Source: Chitinophagaceae bacterium T5-Br10_B2g13 (lineage in GTDB: Bacteria; Bacteroidota; Rhodothermia; Balneolales; Balneolaceae). From it: 34,701 nt of DNA. Positions 1 to 7,681 of this stretch are shown here, piece after piece; position 1 is the first letter of the stretch; each line of letters begins with the position of its first letter. Under the pieces are notes generated by a model. The model saw only the letters and a list, made by a program, of their open reading frames with translations, ran no database searches and had not been told where the DNA came from. Location: NCBI GenBank assembly GCA_001564065.1, contig LKNA01000031.1:1-34701 (forward strand), read 5' to 3'. The translations under genes and the position numbers were made by a program.

Positions 1-46
1 TAAAAGTAGTAAAGCAAGAGGCTCTGGTGTATCAAAATCTACGTAT

Positions 47-949
47 TTATGATCTGGTGATGGCAAAAATAACGTGATCCGGCCCCATAAATACTTCATG
101 CGTAACCCATTCGTAATCATCCTCTTCATACACCGGCCGTGTTTCAGCTTCACCGTTTTCATCGACAGTCAGCATCCAGATACGCTGTGGAGAATCACCC
201 CGTGCCTCCCAGCTATAAACCATCTCTCCGGAAACCCAACGGTTTGCCTGCAGATGATTGGCCCAGAACGGCACCTCCAGAAGTTTCTGCAGATCTCCTG
301 ATTCAAGGTCAACCATATAGAATGTGGAGAGTTCCTGATCATGACGCGATATAAAAAAGAGCCGATCCTCGTCAGCATCCAGCGCAAAATCGCCGCTCGG
401 GTTCAGATCTTCCGGTAAATCGGTAACAACCCGGTCGTAGGTTGACGGATCACCCACGCTGCCATTTTCACTATCGGCCAGAAGCGTGCCCAGATCCAAT
501 TCAATTAACTGGTTTCCGCGAAAATGATACGCCACATTGGTTTCCCATCCCAGGTGAAGATTATTGCCGTCATCACCGCCGGTAACCTGCACAATTTCAA
601 AATCTTCCAGCGATACCGCGTATGCATGACCGCTTCCCAGCCGATTGGAGCGAAACACGATATACCGCTCATCGGGCGTCCAGCTTGGATGCGTCTGGTA
701 AAAGGTGGAGTTTGAGTAGCGCGCCGTGGTGAGAGAAGTAACCTCAAAACCGGTCACTTTATCCTCGTGGGTCAGGTGCTCTGATGCAAATCGCTGCCCA
801 ACCTCATCGGTTTGGGTGAGATCAAATGTCTCGTTCAAATGAGTGCGGTCTGAATAATCCACACCGTGGATGACCTGGGCTACGGCTGATTCTGAAAAGA
901 AAGCGATCAGCAATACGATCGGAAGAATGGAGTGACGAAATGATAACAT
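47..949 (-). CDS. Secreted PL22 (oligogalacturonate lyase)-like beta-propeller protein, probably frameshifted at its 3' end
   Basis: A 300-residue exported protein. A signal peptide (residues 1-24, ending SAVAQ) precedes TolB/WD40-like blades such as HPSWTPDERYIVFRSNR and a late block with QRIWML and WVTHEVF. This layout resembles the oligogalacturonate lyase (PL22) fold, which cleaves unsaturated digalacturonate, but I cannot confirm catalytic residues. It is shorter than the roughly 390 residues usual for PL22. The reading frame stops with TAA at 47-49. The +1-shifted frame stays open to the window edge and reads PSPDHKYVDFDTPEPL, and removing one base from the A5 run at 65-69 joins the two frames. 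The gene therefore probably continues beyond base 1. G+C is visibly higher than in the genes to its right. Pectin-like specificity is only a family-level guess. Confidence 0.7.
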   Translation of the reverse strand: MLSFRHSILPIVLLIAFFSESAVAQVIHGVDYSDRTHLNETFDLTQTDEVGQRFASEHLTHEDKVTGFEVTSLTTARYSNSTFYQTHPSWTPDERYIVFRSNRLGSGHAYAVSLEDFEIVQVTGGDDGNNLHLGWETNVAYHFRGNQLIELDLGTLLADSENGSVGDPSTYDRVVTDLPEDLNPSGDFALDADEDRLFFISRHDQELSTFYMVDLESGDLQKLLEVPFWANHLQANRWVSGEMVYSWEARGDSPQRIWMLTVDENGEAETRPVYEEDDYEWVTHEVFMGPDHVIFAITRS

Positions 950-1018
950 ACAGTCAGGTTTTCTATTGAGGTTTGATTCATCACCAATTATAATGATGGC
1001 TATACTTCAATAGAGACA

Positions 1019-1045
1019 CCCGAAATAGATTTCTACTCTATCGGG
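1019..1045 (-). terminator. Stem-loop between the 353-aa oxidoreductase gene and the PL22-like gene
   Basis: CCCG...CGGG plus ATAGA...TCTAT form a stem with a two-base bulge and a 7-base loop (arms 1019-1029 and 1037-1045). It lies about 60 bases after the stop of the upstream leftward gene. There is no run of T after the stem on the minus strand, so it is only a weak candidate terminator and may be an RNA-processing hairpin. Confidence 0.3.
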
Positions 1046-1103
1046 GGAAATGACGGAATCAAATATGACTACATTTGAGGCCATGGATTATTGAATTTCT
1101 GCT

Positions 1104-2165
1104 TCATTCTTGAAACAGAATCGAATCAGGGGATATACGTTTTCCGCTGCCTGCAGATCTGTATATTGCTTCAACAACTGCCAGGGACTGGAGGCTCTCT
1201 TCTCCCGAAACAATCGGTGTTTCATCATTTGACAAAGCATTCACAATTTTCTCATATTGCGCTTGATGATCAGCTGCTTTCACACCTGAAAGAGGACTCT
1301 CAGCACCTTTTTTGCTTTTCTCATCTGCTTCTGTTTCCACACCCTTTCGAACCAGCTGAAACTGATCTCCATCCAGCAGAACAGTTCCTTCGCTGCCATT
1401 AATTTCAAGGGATCGAGACTGTGCCGGAACGATCGAAGTAGATGCCTCAAATACTCCAAGCGCACCTGACTTAAATTTCATTACTGCAACTGCATTGTCT
1501 TCAGCTTCGATACCGGGATGTGTCAGCTTTTCAGTATAAGCTGAGAGACTCGTGATTTCTCCCATCATCCATATTAGGAGATCGACTGTATGAATAGCTT
1601 GATTAATGACAGCCCCACCCCCATCCATTTTTAGTGTGCCCCGCCATCCAGACTCAGAATAATACTTCTGGTCCCGATACCATTTCACTGATGCACGCAC
1701 CATTATTGGGGTGCCAATTTCTCCAGCTGCAACAGCCTGTTTCATCTGCTGAACTCCATCGATAAACCTGTTTTGATAAATCACGGCAAGCTGTACACCG
1801 TTTTGATTGCAGTGCTTTAATAATTCACGTCCCCTTTCAACGGATATTTCTATTGGCTTTTCTATAACCAGATGTTTTCCAGCTTTCGCTGCTAATTTCC
1901 CGAAGTCGAGATGGGATCCGCTCGGGGTACAGATCGTAACCACATCAAGGCTGGTATGCGAAAGAAACTCCTCGTAGTCAGCATAAACCGGAACGTTAAA
2001 CTTTTGTTTAAATGTATCTCGGTTAACCTCACTTCTGCTGCAGGCCGCTACCAGTTCTGCATCATCCAGGTTGTTTATGGCTTCTGCATGAGTGGTGGAT
2101 ATACTCCCAAGCCCTACAATTCCAATGCCTGTTTTTTTTGATTTATTCTTTGAAAATGTTGACAT
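1104..2165 (-). CDS. Cytoplasmic Gfo/Idh/MocA-family NAD(P)-dependent oxidoreductase
   Basis: A 353-residue protein with no signal peptide, the only one of five Gfo/Idh/MocA proteins here that appears cytoplasmic. The N-terminal Rossmann fold shows GIVGLGSIS (residues 15-23) and the conserved EKP at 102-104, whose lysine is catalytic in the family. The C-terminal alpha/beta domain carries GGGAVINQAIHTVDLL, with the family histidine and aspartate at H192 and D195. Length is typical for inositol 2-dehydrogenase-like and sugar dehydrogenase members. It probably interconverts a keto-sugar and a hydroxy-sugar, perhaps reducing an oxidised intermediate after import. The substrate cannot be read from sequence. 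It lies 62 bp downstream of the DUF6807 gene and is probably co-transcribed with it. Confidence 0.88.
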   Translation of the reverse strand: MSTFSKNKSKKTGIGIVGLGSISTTHAEAINNLDDAELVAACSRSEVNRDTFKQKFNVPVYADYEEFLSHTSLDVVTICTPSGSHLDFGKLAAKAGKHLVIEKPIEISVERGRELLKHCNQNGVQLAVIYQNRFIDGVQQMKQAVAAGEIGTPIMVRASVKWYRDQKYYSESGWRGTLKMDGGGAVINQAIHTVDLLIWMMGEITSLSAYTEKLTHPGIEAEDNAVAVMKFKSGALGVFEASTSIVPAQSRSLEINGSEGTVLLDGDQFQLVRKGVETEADEKSKKGAESPLSGVKAADHQAQYEKIVNALSNDETPIVSGEESLQSLAVVEAIYRSAGSGKRISPDSILFQE

Positions 2166-2227
2166 ATAGGCTAAAGACAGATTACTTAGTCTTAATTATA
2201 GAGATAACGAAGATTGTGAAAATTTGA

Positions 2228-3400
2228 TTACTCTACTGTCTGGTCGGAATAGATTTGAAACTGTTGCTCTATTTCTGCTGCTGATATAGTATCGCCGGAA
2301 ACAATCCAAAATCTGTATCGAAGCTTCAGGGATTCATCCTCTTCTAAAGAGTAGGGTATGAACTCGCCAAATCGGCCGTATTTGCGCTCTGACATTTCAG
2401 ATGGCCCCGGGTTTGAAGGATGACTCATATATGCCACAGTATAAGAATTTTCGTGGATTGAATATTGCATCGCATTCCATGGCACATTCTCCCACTCCTC
2501 TTCTCCTAATTCTTTATCGGAAGGATAGTGTGACCAATCACCGGGCCTGATAAATTGAGTTTCCCCGGAATGATCTGCCACGTATTGGGCGGCCCTGAAC
2601 TGCACACCAGCATGCTGAAGATCACCTGCCAATTCAGCGGGGCCTGCAACTGAAGTTAGTTTTGTATGGAAATCAATAAAAAAGCTGTGATCGTTATACC
2701 TGAACGCTCGTATATCCCGCGTTTCATTTAACATCACATTACCGTCATGATCCTTCCAGTGAATCTGTACGATATGCCCTCCAAAAACTGGCCCGGCAAT
2801 CTCCTCTTCGAACTCTTCGTGTTCACTTCTTTCTCCTTCATTCGCATGCCAGATATCCAGCTGTTTTTCATCAATCCTGAGCTGGTTATAACCAAAAAAG
2901 ATGCCCCTGTGATGAGGATACAATCCCCCTAAACCTTTAGTAATTAATTCACCGGATGCGGGGTCAAATACATGGTGAAATGGTTTCTTGGTTTCCTCTA
3001 TATTTTCAGTATCAAAAACTGGATGTTCGTACTGAATTAGAGGCTGACCATTGTGTTGTAACTGAACCGATTGATCCCCAGTACTTTGCCAGCTGAATTC
3101 AGTATCTGAACAGTTCTGTTCTTGATGGATTGTATATTCGATCGTCTCACCGGCCGGGAGCGTTGCCTGCCACCATACCCGAACTCCATCACTGGATAAT
3201 GGTTCGGCCTGTGCGGGAATTAATTCACCGCCAGTCTCAAGGCAATAACTCCCAAATGCACTATCCATTTCAAGATCGACATGAGTTAGTACATTATTGA
3301 GATAATGGTCACCAGCAGTATATTCAAATGATTGATTATTGGTGCCTGAACAATTGGCGATGAAAATAAATAGTACGATAATTACTGAAAGTAATTTCAT
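2228..3400 (-). CDS. DUF6807 ('PmoA family') lipoprotein
   Basis: A 390-residue protein with a short N-terminal hydrophobic segment ending IANC (Cys17), a slightly atypical lipobox, so probably a periplasmic or outer-membrane lipoprotein. The mid-region motif YPHHRGIFFG (residues 161-170) and the C-terminal block with SHPSNPGPSE are typical of the DUF6807 family. Databases often label this family 'methane oxygenase PmoA', which is misleading: it has no relation to membrane methane monooxygenase. The family is common in Planctomycetes and Bacteroidota carbohydrate loci next to Gfo/Idh/MocA and ThuA proteins, as here. Its biochemical role is not known to me. Two more members lie at 19720-22032. 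The conserved His-His pair suggests a metal or active site (inference). Confidence 0.8.
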   Translation of the reverse strand: MKLLSVIIVLFIFIANCSGTNNQSFEYTAGDHYLNNVLTHVDLEMDSAFGSYCLETGGELIPAQAEPLSSDGVRVWWQATLPAGETIEYTIHQEQNCSDTEFSWQSTGDQSVQLQHNGQPLIQYEHPVFDTENIEETKKPFHHVFDPASGELITKGLGGLYPHHRGIFFGYNQLRIDEKQLDIWHANEGERSEHEEFEEEIAGPVFGGHIVQIHWKDHDGNVMLNETRDIRAFRYNDHSFFIDFHTKLTSVAGPAELAGDLQHAGVQFRAAQYVADHSGETQFIRPGDWSHYPSDKELGEEEWENVPWNAMQYSIHENSYTVAYMSHPSNPGPSEMSERKYGRFGEFIPYSLEEDESLKLRYRFWIVSGDTISAAEIEQQFQIYSDQTVE

Positions 3401-3551
3401 GGAATCTTTTGTTAAGATTATTTTTTTATTATTTCTTCACGCTTTGACAAGAAGAATCCCCAATCTATGTCAAATATCGATATCTGAACATCATGGATTC
3501 CACTTCCGTAACTTTCTATAACAGGCATCTAAATAAGAAAATAATAGTTTA

Positions 3552-4880
3552 TCAGATACGCGGTTCCCATCCTTGTTCATAGGTACGACCCCACATACTC
3601 ATAGCTTCAGAATCACCGATGATGCGCCCATTTCTGGTGTTTATGTTTAACGAACGGCCCATTTTCTGAGAAATATTTCCAAGATGCAGTGCATGCACGC
3701 TGATTTGTCCTTCATCTATAGGTGAATTCAGTTGTTCACCTTCACGAATAGCCATTGCAAAATTGTGAACATGTGCATCTAATAAACCTCCTCCACCTAC
3801 TGTATCCAGCGGATCAACTTCTTCATCACGCATCACACTTTTGACCTCTTCGTTGTCCAGGTTATAGACTTTATAACCACCTCTGTCAATCATGATTGTA
3901 CCTTCAGTACCGTGAAGTGTCGAGCCTCGTCCTTTATCCCAAAAACCAAATCCATTACAGCTTCTTCCTTCCCAGTTTATGGACTTTCCTTCAGGAAAAT
4001 CATAGGTAACATTTTGCACATCATAAAATTCCCAGTCATCATCAAAATGGTAACGACCACCGTTTGAAGAAACTCGGTTAGGATGATCCACCCCTAAGGC
4101 CCACCGGCAAATATCATACTCATGGGTACCATTATTTAAAAGTTCTCCGGTACCGTATTTCCAAAACCAGTGCCAGTTATAATGGATTAGATTGTCACGA
4201 TAGGGTGTTCTGGGGGCTGGACCTTGCCACAGTTCATAATCGAGCCATTCAGGCACTTCTGCAATTTTACCATTCCCAATAGGGCCTCTGGAATTAGCAT
4301 AAAATGCTTTTGCATAATATACATCCCCAATAATTCCTTCACTGATATCCTGCATAGCTTGGATAGATTCAGAAGAAGATCGTTGCTGATTTCCCATCTG
4401 AACAACTTTACCATATCGTTGTTGCGCCTGTACAATCAGCTCTGCTTCCCGGGGATTATGACTGGCTGGCTTTTCTACATAAACATGCTTACCCGCCTTT
4501 AATGCCATGATTGTTGCAGCTGTATGCCAGTGATCCGGTGCTGCAATCACCAGAGCGTCAATATCAGGATCCTCAAGTGCTTTTCTAAAATCAGTTCCAT
4601 ATTCAGGTTTTCGTCCCTGTATTTCGCTTACTGATTCCGATAACTCCTCAAGTGGCCGACGATCTACATCAAAAATGGACTTTACTTCAGTTCCTTCTAC
4701 CTCGGCAAAAGATTCAGCAAGTGCACTTGCACGGCCTCTGCCCCCCATTATTGCTACGACTACCTTTTCATTCGGTGCATTTGCACCCCTTGCGAATGTG
4801 AACGGGCCTGTAAGACCAATGGCGGCTCCCGTTAATGCACTTGTCTTTATAAAATCGCGGCGATTCATTCTTTTTTTCAT
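3552..4880 (-). CDS. Tat-exported Gfo/Idh/MocA-family oxidoreductase (442 aa)
   Basis: A twin-arginine signal (NRRDFIK, Arg7-Arg8, then a mild hydrophobic stretch to about residue 32) sends the folded protein with its cofactor to the periplasm. Rossmann segment VVVAIMGGRGRA (40-51), PDHWH (115-119), EKP (136-138), GNQQRSS (163-169) and H253/D256 in NNGTHEYDICRW match the exported Gfo/Idh/MocA group. Related exported enzymes retain NAD(P) tightly, as glucose-fructose oxidoreductase does, and some oxidise sugars or glycosides. The substrate here is unknown. Intergenic gaps of about 150 bp on both sides leave room for its own promoter. It is full length, with no missing family residues that I can see. 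Confidence 0.87.
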   Translation of the reverse strand: MKKRMNRRDFIKTSALTGAAIGLTGPFTFARGANAPNEKVVVAIMGGRGRASALAESFAEVEGTEVKSIFDVDRRPLEELSESVSEIQGRKPEYGTDFRKALEDPDIDALVIAAPDHWHTAATIMALKAGKHVYVEKPASHNPREAELIVQAQQRYGKVVQMGNQQRSSSESIQAMQDISEGIIGDVYYAKAFYANSRGPIGNGKIAEVPEWLDYELWQGPAPRTPYRDNLIHYNWHWFWKYGTGELLNNGTHEYDICRWALGVDHPNRVSSNGGRYHFDDDWEFYDVQNVTYDFPEGKSINWEGRSCNGFGFWDKGRGSTLHGTEGTIMIDRGGYKVYNLDNEEVKSVMRDEEVDPLDTVGGGGLLDAHVHNFAMAIREGEQLNSPIDEGQISVHALHLGNISQKMGRSLNINTRNGRIIGDSEAMSMWGRTYEQGWEPRI

Positions 4881-5036
4881 AAATTAATATTTATGGTTTT
4901 AATCATTGATATATATGTATTTTCGTATAAGTAAATTATAGAATGCTATTCATAACCGGTCTTATGTTTTGTAGTCGGCTTTAGTAACTATCAAAATCAG
5001 AGGACATAACCATTCTATATACAATAAATAAAAATT

Positions 5037-6413
5037 TCAAACCAGATCTGACGGTCGTTTTTTATGTGGTTTCAGGCTCGTTAAACCCGCAATTTTAACC
5101 GGTTTTCCCGAAGCTGCACTTTTGCGGGCAGCAACACCTGTTAATACAGGCATAACCCCATCTCTGGTGCCTGCAGATTGATGCAGTGGATCGTCTATAT
5201 ATGGGTCTACAAACAGCTTATTCAGTAACAGAGGATCTCCTCCCCAATGACTACCTGAAGTAAAATCAACCGTTATTTTTTCCGATTCCTCACCAAGAGG
5301 TTTCAATAACCATTCCTGATGATTTTGAGAAGTTCCCCAACCGCCTTCCCTTCCTTCCAGACGCCCTTTGGTTCCTTTAAAGGCTATCCAATAGCCATCA
5401 TGGTCCGTATCAGAGGTTAGTGAGTAGTAAAGAAATGCGTTGTTGGCATAGGTTACCAAAGCTGAGTGTTTGTCGTGTGAGTCGATGTTATGGCGGAATA
5501 CGCAATTATCCCGAATATATCCGTCGTAATGCTCATTATCGGCATACATTTGTCGTAAATGGTCATTCGCATTAATATCCCAATGATAATCACATCTATC
5601 GGCGTGAGGACAGTTTCTGCAATTGGTTGATCTGAATGGGCCGTTCGATCCAAATATGTCTAGTGAATCCTTAGCGTATACTTCAACGGGGTCAGAGTCC
5701 AGAAACCAGTTTATCATATCAAAATAGTGAGTGTTTTTGTGCACCCAGAGAGTGCCACCGCGCTGGCTTTCACCATGCCAGCGCTGCATGTACCGTATTT
5801 GATGAGCATGATCGATATTCCAATGGAAATCAACCGTTCGGATATCACCGATGACACCTTCCATTAGTAACTCTTTCACTTTTGCTCTGTGAGGCGGATA
5901 GCGATAGTTTAAAGTCACAAATACATCATTCTCGTATTTTTTATCCGCATCGATAATTTGTTGGCATTTGTCTTCATCAATTGTGAGTGGTTTTTCACAA
6001 ACCACATCCACACCATGCTCAAGACTTGCAATTATGCAATTGTGATGTTCCCAGTCCCAGGTTGTTACAACCAGTCTGTCAGGATCAGTTTTCTCCAACA
6101 TTTCATCCAGATTTGTGAATGTTGGGCAACCAGCCCCCACATATCCATCAGCATATTCAAGCCTTCCGGGATTGGTATCGCATATTCCAACTATTTCAAG
6201 ATAATCTCCATAACCTTCAACCAGCGTTCTTCCGTACATAACGACCCCACGAACTCCCATTCCAACTACCGCTACCCTCATTTTTCCGTCTCTCTTCAAC
6301 CTTTTGGGCTTCTCCGGAGCTTTTGAAATTGTTGGCCCGACAAACATTGACCCTCCGAGTGCGGCGCTCGTAGTTTCAATAAACTTTCTTCTGGTAAAGT
6401 TATTCTTAGCCAT
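5037..6413 (-). CDS. Tat-exported Gfo/Idh/MocA-family oxidoreductase with an inserted cysteine cluster (458 aa)
   Basis: The Tat motif TRRKFIE (Arg8-Arg9) is followed by a hydrophobic stretch. The Rossmann glycine motif GMGVRG is at 51-56, EKP at 140-142, and the catalytic-domain HKNTHYFDM puts H229 and D232 in the family positions. An unusual segment at residues 265-304 carries Cys265, Cys268, Cys274 and Cys304 (CRNCPHADRC and later DNCVFRH), which could bind zinc or an Fe-S cluster. I recall similar Cys-rich inserts in other members of this subgroup, so it is probably a real subfamily trait. It lies downstream of the ThuA-like gene, and the 265-bp leader holds two ACCGGT-type near-palindromes that may be operators. 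Confidence 0.87.
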   Translation of the reverse strand: MAKNNFTRRKFIETTSAALGGSMFVGPTISKAPEKPKRLKRDGKMRVAVVGMGVRGVVMYGRTLVEGYGDYLEIVGICDTNPGRLEYADGYVGAGCPTFTNLDEMLEKTDPDRLVVTTWDWEHHNCIIASLEHGVDVVCEKPLTIDEDKCQQIIDADKKYENDVFVTLNYRYPPHRAKVKELLMEGVIGDIRTVDFHWNIDHAHQIRYMQRWHGESQRGGTLWVHKNTHYFDMINWFLDSDPVEVYAKDSLDIFGSNGPFRSTNCRNCPHADRCDYHWDINANDHLRQMYADNEHYDGYIRDNCVFRHNIDSHDKHSALVTYANNAFLYYSLTSDTDHDGYWIAFKGTKGRLEGREGGWGTSQNHQEWLLKPLGEESEKITVDFTSGSHWGGDPLLLNKLFVDPYIDDPLHQSAGTRDGVMPVLTGVAARKSAASGKPVKIAGLTSLKPHKKRPSDLV

Positions 6414-6492
6414 ATACAGCCGTTAATTTAGACTTGCAGTTTCTTTACATCAATCAACCTGTAGAAATTTATTAATTTCGTAAATTCACAGA

Positions 6493-6504
6493 GTTACCGG
6501 TGAC
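6493..6504. promoter_or_regulatory. Near-palindrome GTTACCGGTGAC upstream of the 458-aa oxidoreductase
   Basis: One mismatched pair away from a perfect dyad, with the same TTACCGGTRA core as the perfect site at 7575-7586. It lies 80 bp upstream of the start at 6413. LacI-family repressors typically bind dyads with a central CG such as this one. Candidate operator only. Confidence 0.4.
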
Positions 6505-6628
6505 TATTTCTCAATGAAAGAAGCTGATAATTTCGATAAAAAACAATTCGGATAATTTTAATCCTCTATAGCAACTCATTAACAAACTCAACATCCGTGT
6601 CTCACCTTAGAAAAGTTCGCGGAAAAAC

Positions 6629-6640
6629 TTTGCCGGTAAA
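6629..6640. promoter_or_regulatory. Near-palindrome TTTGCCGGTAAA between the ThuA-like gene and the oxidoreductase
   Basis: Differs from the perfect TTTACCGGTAAA at 7575-7586 by one base. It is 39 bp past the ThuA stop and 136 bp from the 6493-6504 copy, so both sites flank the probable promoter of the 458-aa oxidoreductase gene. Candidate operator. Confidence 0.45.
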
Positions 6641-6678
6641 GGATCTATATCAACATTGCCTACGACTTCTTAGATTTT

Positions 6679-7453
6679 TCACAGTTTTTCTACTGCCCAA
6701 AGAATTCCGTTTGTAATCTTATCCATAAATATTTCCTCTTCAAAGACATCGTTATTGTGTCCAAGGCTTGTTGCAAATACCCTGGTACTGTTGATTTCAT
6801 GTGTCCAGCTAACTGGATGAAACTCCTCTGTTTCCGGTCCATAAGCCCTCGCCAGTGGCTCTATTTTGCCCCAAAGCTGTTCAACGATATAGATTTCATC
6901 CACGGGAGTCATCCATCTGTCTGGAAATCCGCGCATTATCGGGTGATCCAGTGCAACGTTTTCCAATTCAAACTCCCGCTGACTTTCGTGCGCCATAGAC
7001 TGAAGACCCATAAATTCAAACCAAGGGTCAGCAGGTTCTGCAAATCGATAGCTATGAACTGCAGCATGAATTAATACGGCAGGTGTACCCATATGGTTTT
7101 CCACGAAATGTGCCACAAAATCGGGATCTGTAACCCTACCAAATCCTGTATTATGCACCACAACATCATAATTTTCAGCCCAGTTTTCTTCTTTTAAAAA
7201 TTGATACATGGTAGTCAGGCTCACCATCTCCTTCGTGGACAATTGTCCATTCGATCTGGTCGCCCAAACGTTTATTTACACCCTCAGTCAGCAAGCGTTC
7301 TTGTTCATCATAATCGTGCCACCCACCACCGGTAATTAGTAGAGCCTGAATCGGACTTTGCTCCTGAGATGAAAATGATAACAGGCTGAATCCAAAAATA
7401 AAGATGCAAATTAAACCAACTGACACAAATTTTTTGATTAACAAGGTGGCCAT
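6679..7453 (-). pseudogene. ThuA-like secreted protein, interrupted by a frameshift
   Basis: Two overlapping frames together make one ThuA-domain protein of about 257 residues. The N-terminal frame starts best at the ATG at 7453: it gives a signal peptide, then LLITGGGWHDYDEQ and WTIVHEGDGEPDYHVSIF, and stops at 7175. The C-terminal frame gives NWAENYDVVVHNTGFG, HMGTPAVLIHAAVHSYR, HPIMRGFPDRWMTP and SLGHNN, ending with TGA at 6679. Removing one A from the T5A4 tract (plus-strand 7192-7200) fuses them as VSIFKEENWAENYD, which restores the family alignment. ThuA proteins have a class I glutamine-amidotransferase-like fold and accompany sugar catabolism; their function is poorly defined. The upstream in-frame TTG at 7492 is a worse start. 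The lesion may be a homopolymer sequencing error. Confidence 0.85.
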
Positions 7454-7543
7454 AATTATGGTTTTGATTGGTTTAATAAACTCACTATTCAAGATTCATT
7501 TTAACAATGAAATGCTAATAGCTTCCTACATTCTGTTTTCCAT

Positions 7544-7572
7544 TTTGAAAAGGTGAGAATACATTAAATTTG
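7544..7572 (+). promoter_or_regulatory. Bacteroidota-type promoter for the TRAP transporter operon
   Basis: TTTG (7544-7547), a 17-base spacer and a perfect TAnnTTTG box, TAAATTTG (7565-7572), match the -33/-7 consensus of the Bacteroidota primary sigma factor. The spacer is slightly short. It is correctly oriented for the gene starting at 7658/7682, and a perfect palindrome follows two bases downstream. Confidence 0.55.
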
Positions 7573-7574
7573 AC

Positions 7575-7586
7575 TTTACCGGTAAA
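7575..7586. promoter_or_regulatory. Perfect 12-bp palindrome TTTACCGGTAAA, probable repressor operator
   Basis: A perfect dyad directly after the predicted -7 box, where a bound repressor would block initiation. The central ACCGGT and dyad form fit LacI/GntR(gluconate)-type operators, whose published consensus resembles TGTTACCGGTAACA. Because the region is divergent, it could control both the TRAP operon and the ThuA-side genes. The LacI-family gene at 31278 is the only regulator visible in the window, but the cognate protein is unproven. Confidence 0.55.
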
Positions 7587-7599
7587 ACTATTTTTAATA

Positions 7600-7620
7600 C
7601 TTTAAAAAATAATTTTAAAG
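7600..7620 (+). repeat. AT-rich inverted repeat in the TRAP operon leader
   Basis: CTTTAAAA (7600-7607) and TTTTAAAG (7613-7620) form a perfect 8-bp inverted repeat with a 5-base loop, in the leader upstream of the substrate-binding protein gene. It may be a weak RNA hairpin or a second protein-binding dyad. Confidence 0.3.
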
Positions 7621-7681
7621 ATTCAATAATATACCTTTTATTCCAAGAGGTTTAAAAGTGGGGCAAATTAAGCAGGCAGAT

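Noticed and set aside
2228-3400. The 'methane monooxygenase PmoA' reading of the DUF6807 proteins
   Set aside because: The proteins are soluble and exported, lack membrane helices, and share only the misleading database name.
7175-7242. Programmed ribosomal frameshifting in the ThuA-like gene
   Set aside because: No stimulatory structure or conserved slippery site is evident, ThuA genes are not known for it, and a simple tract-length change explains the data.
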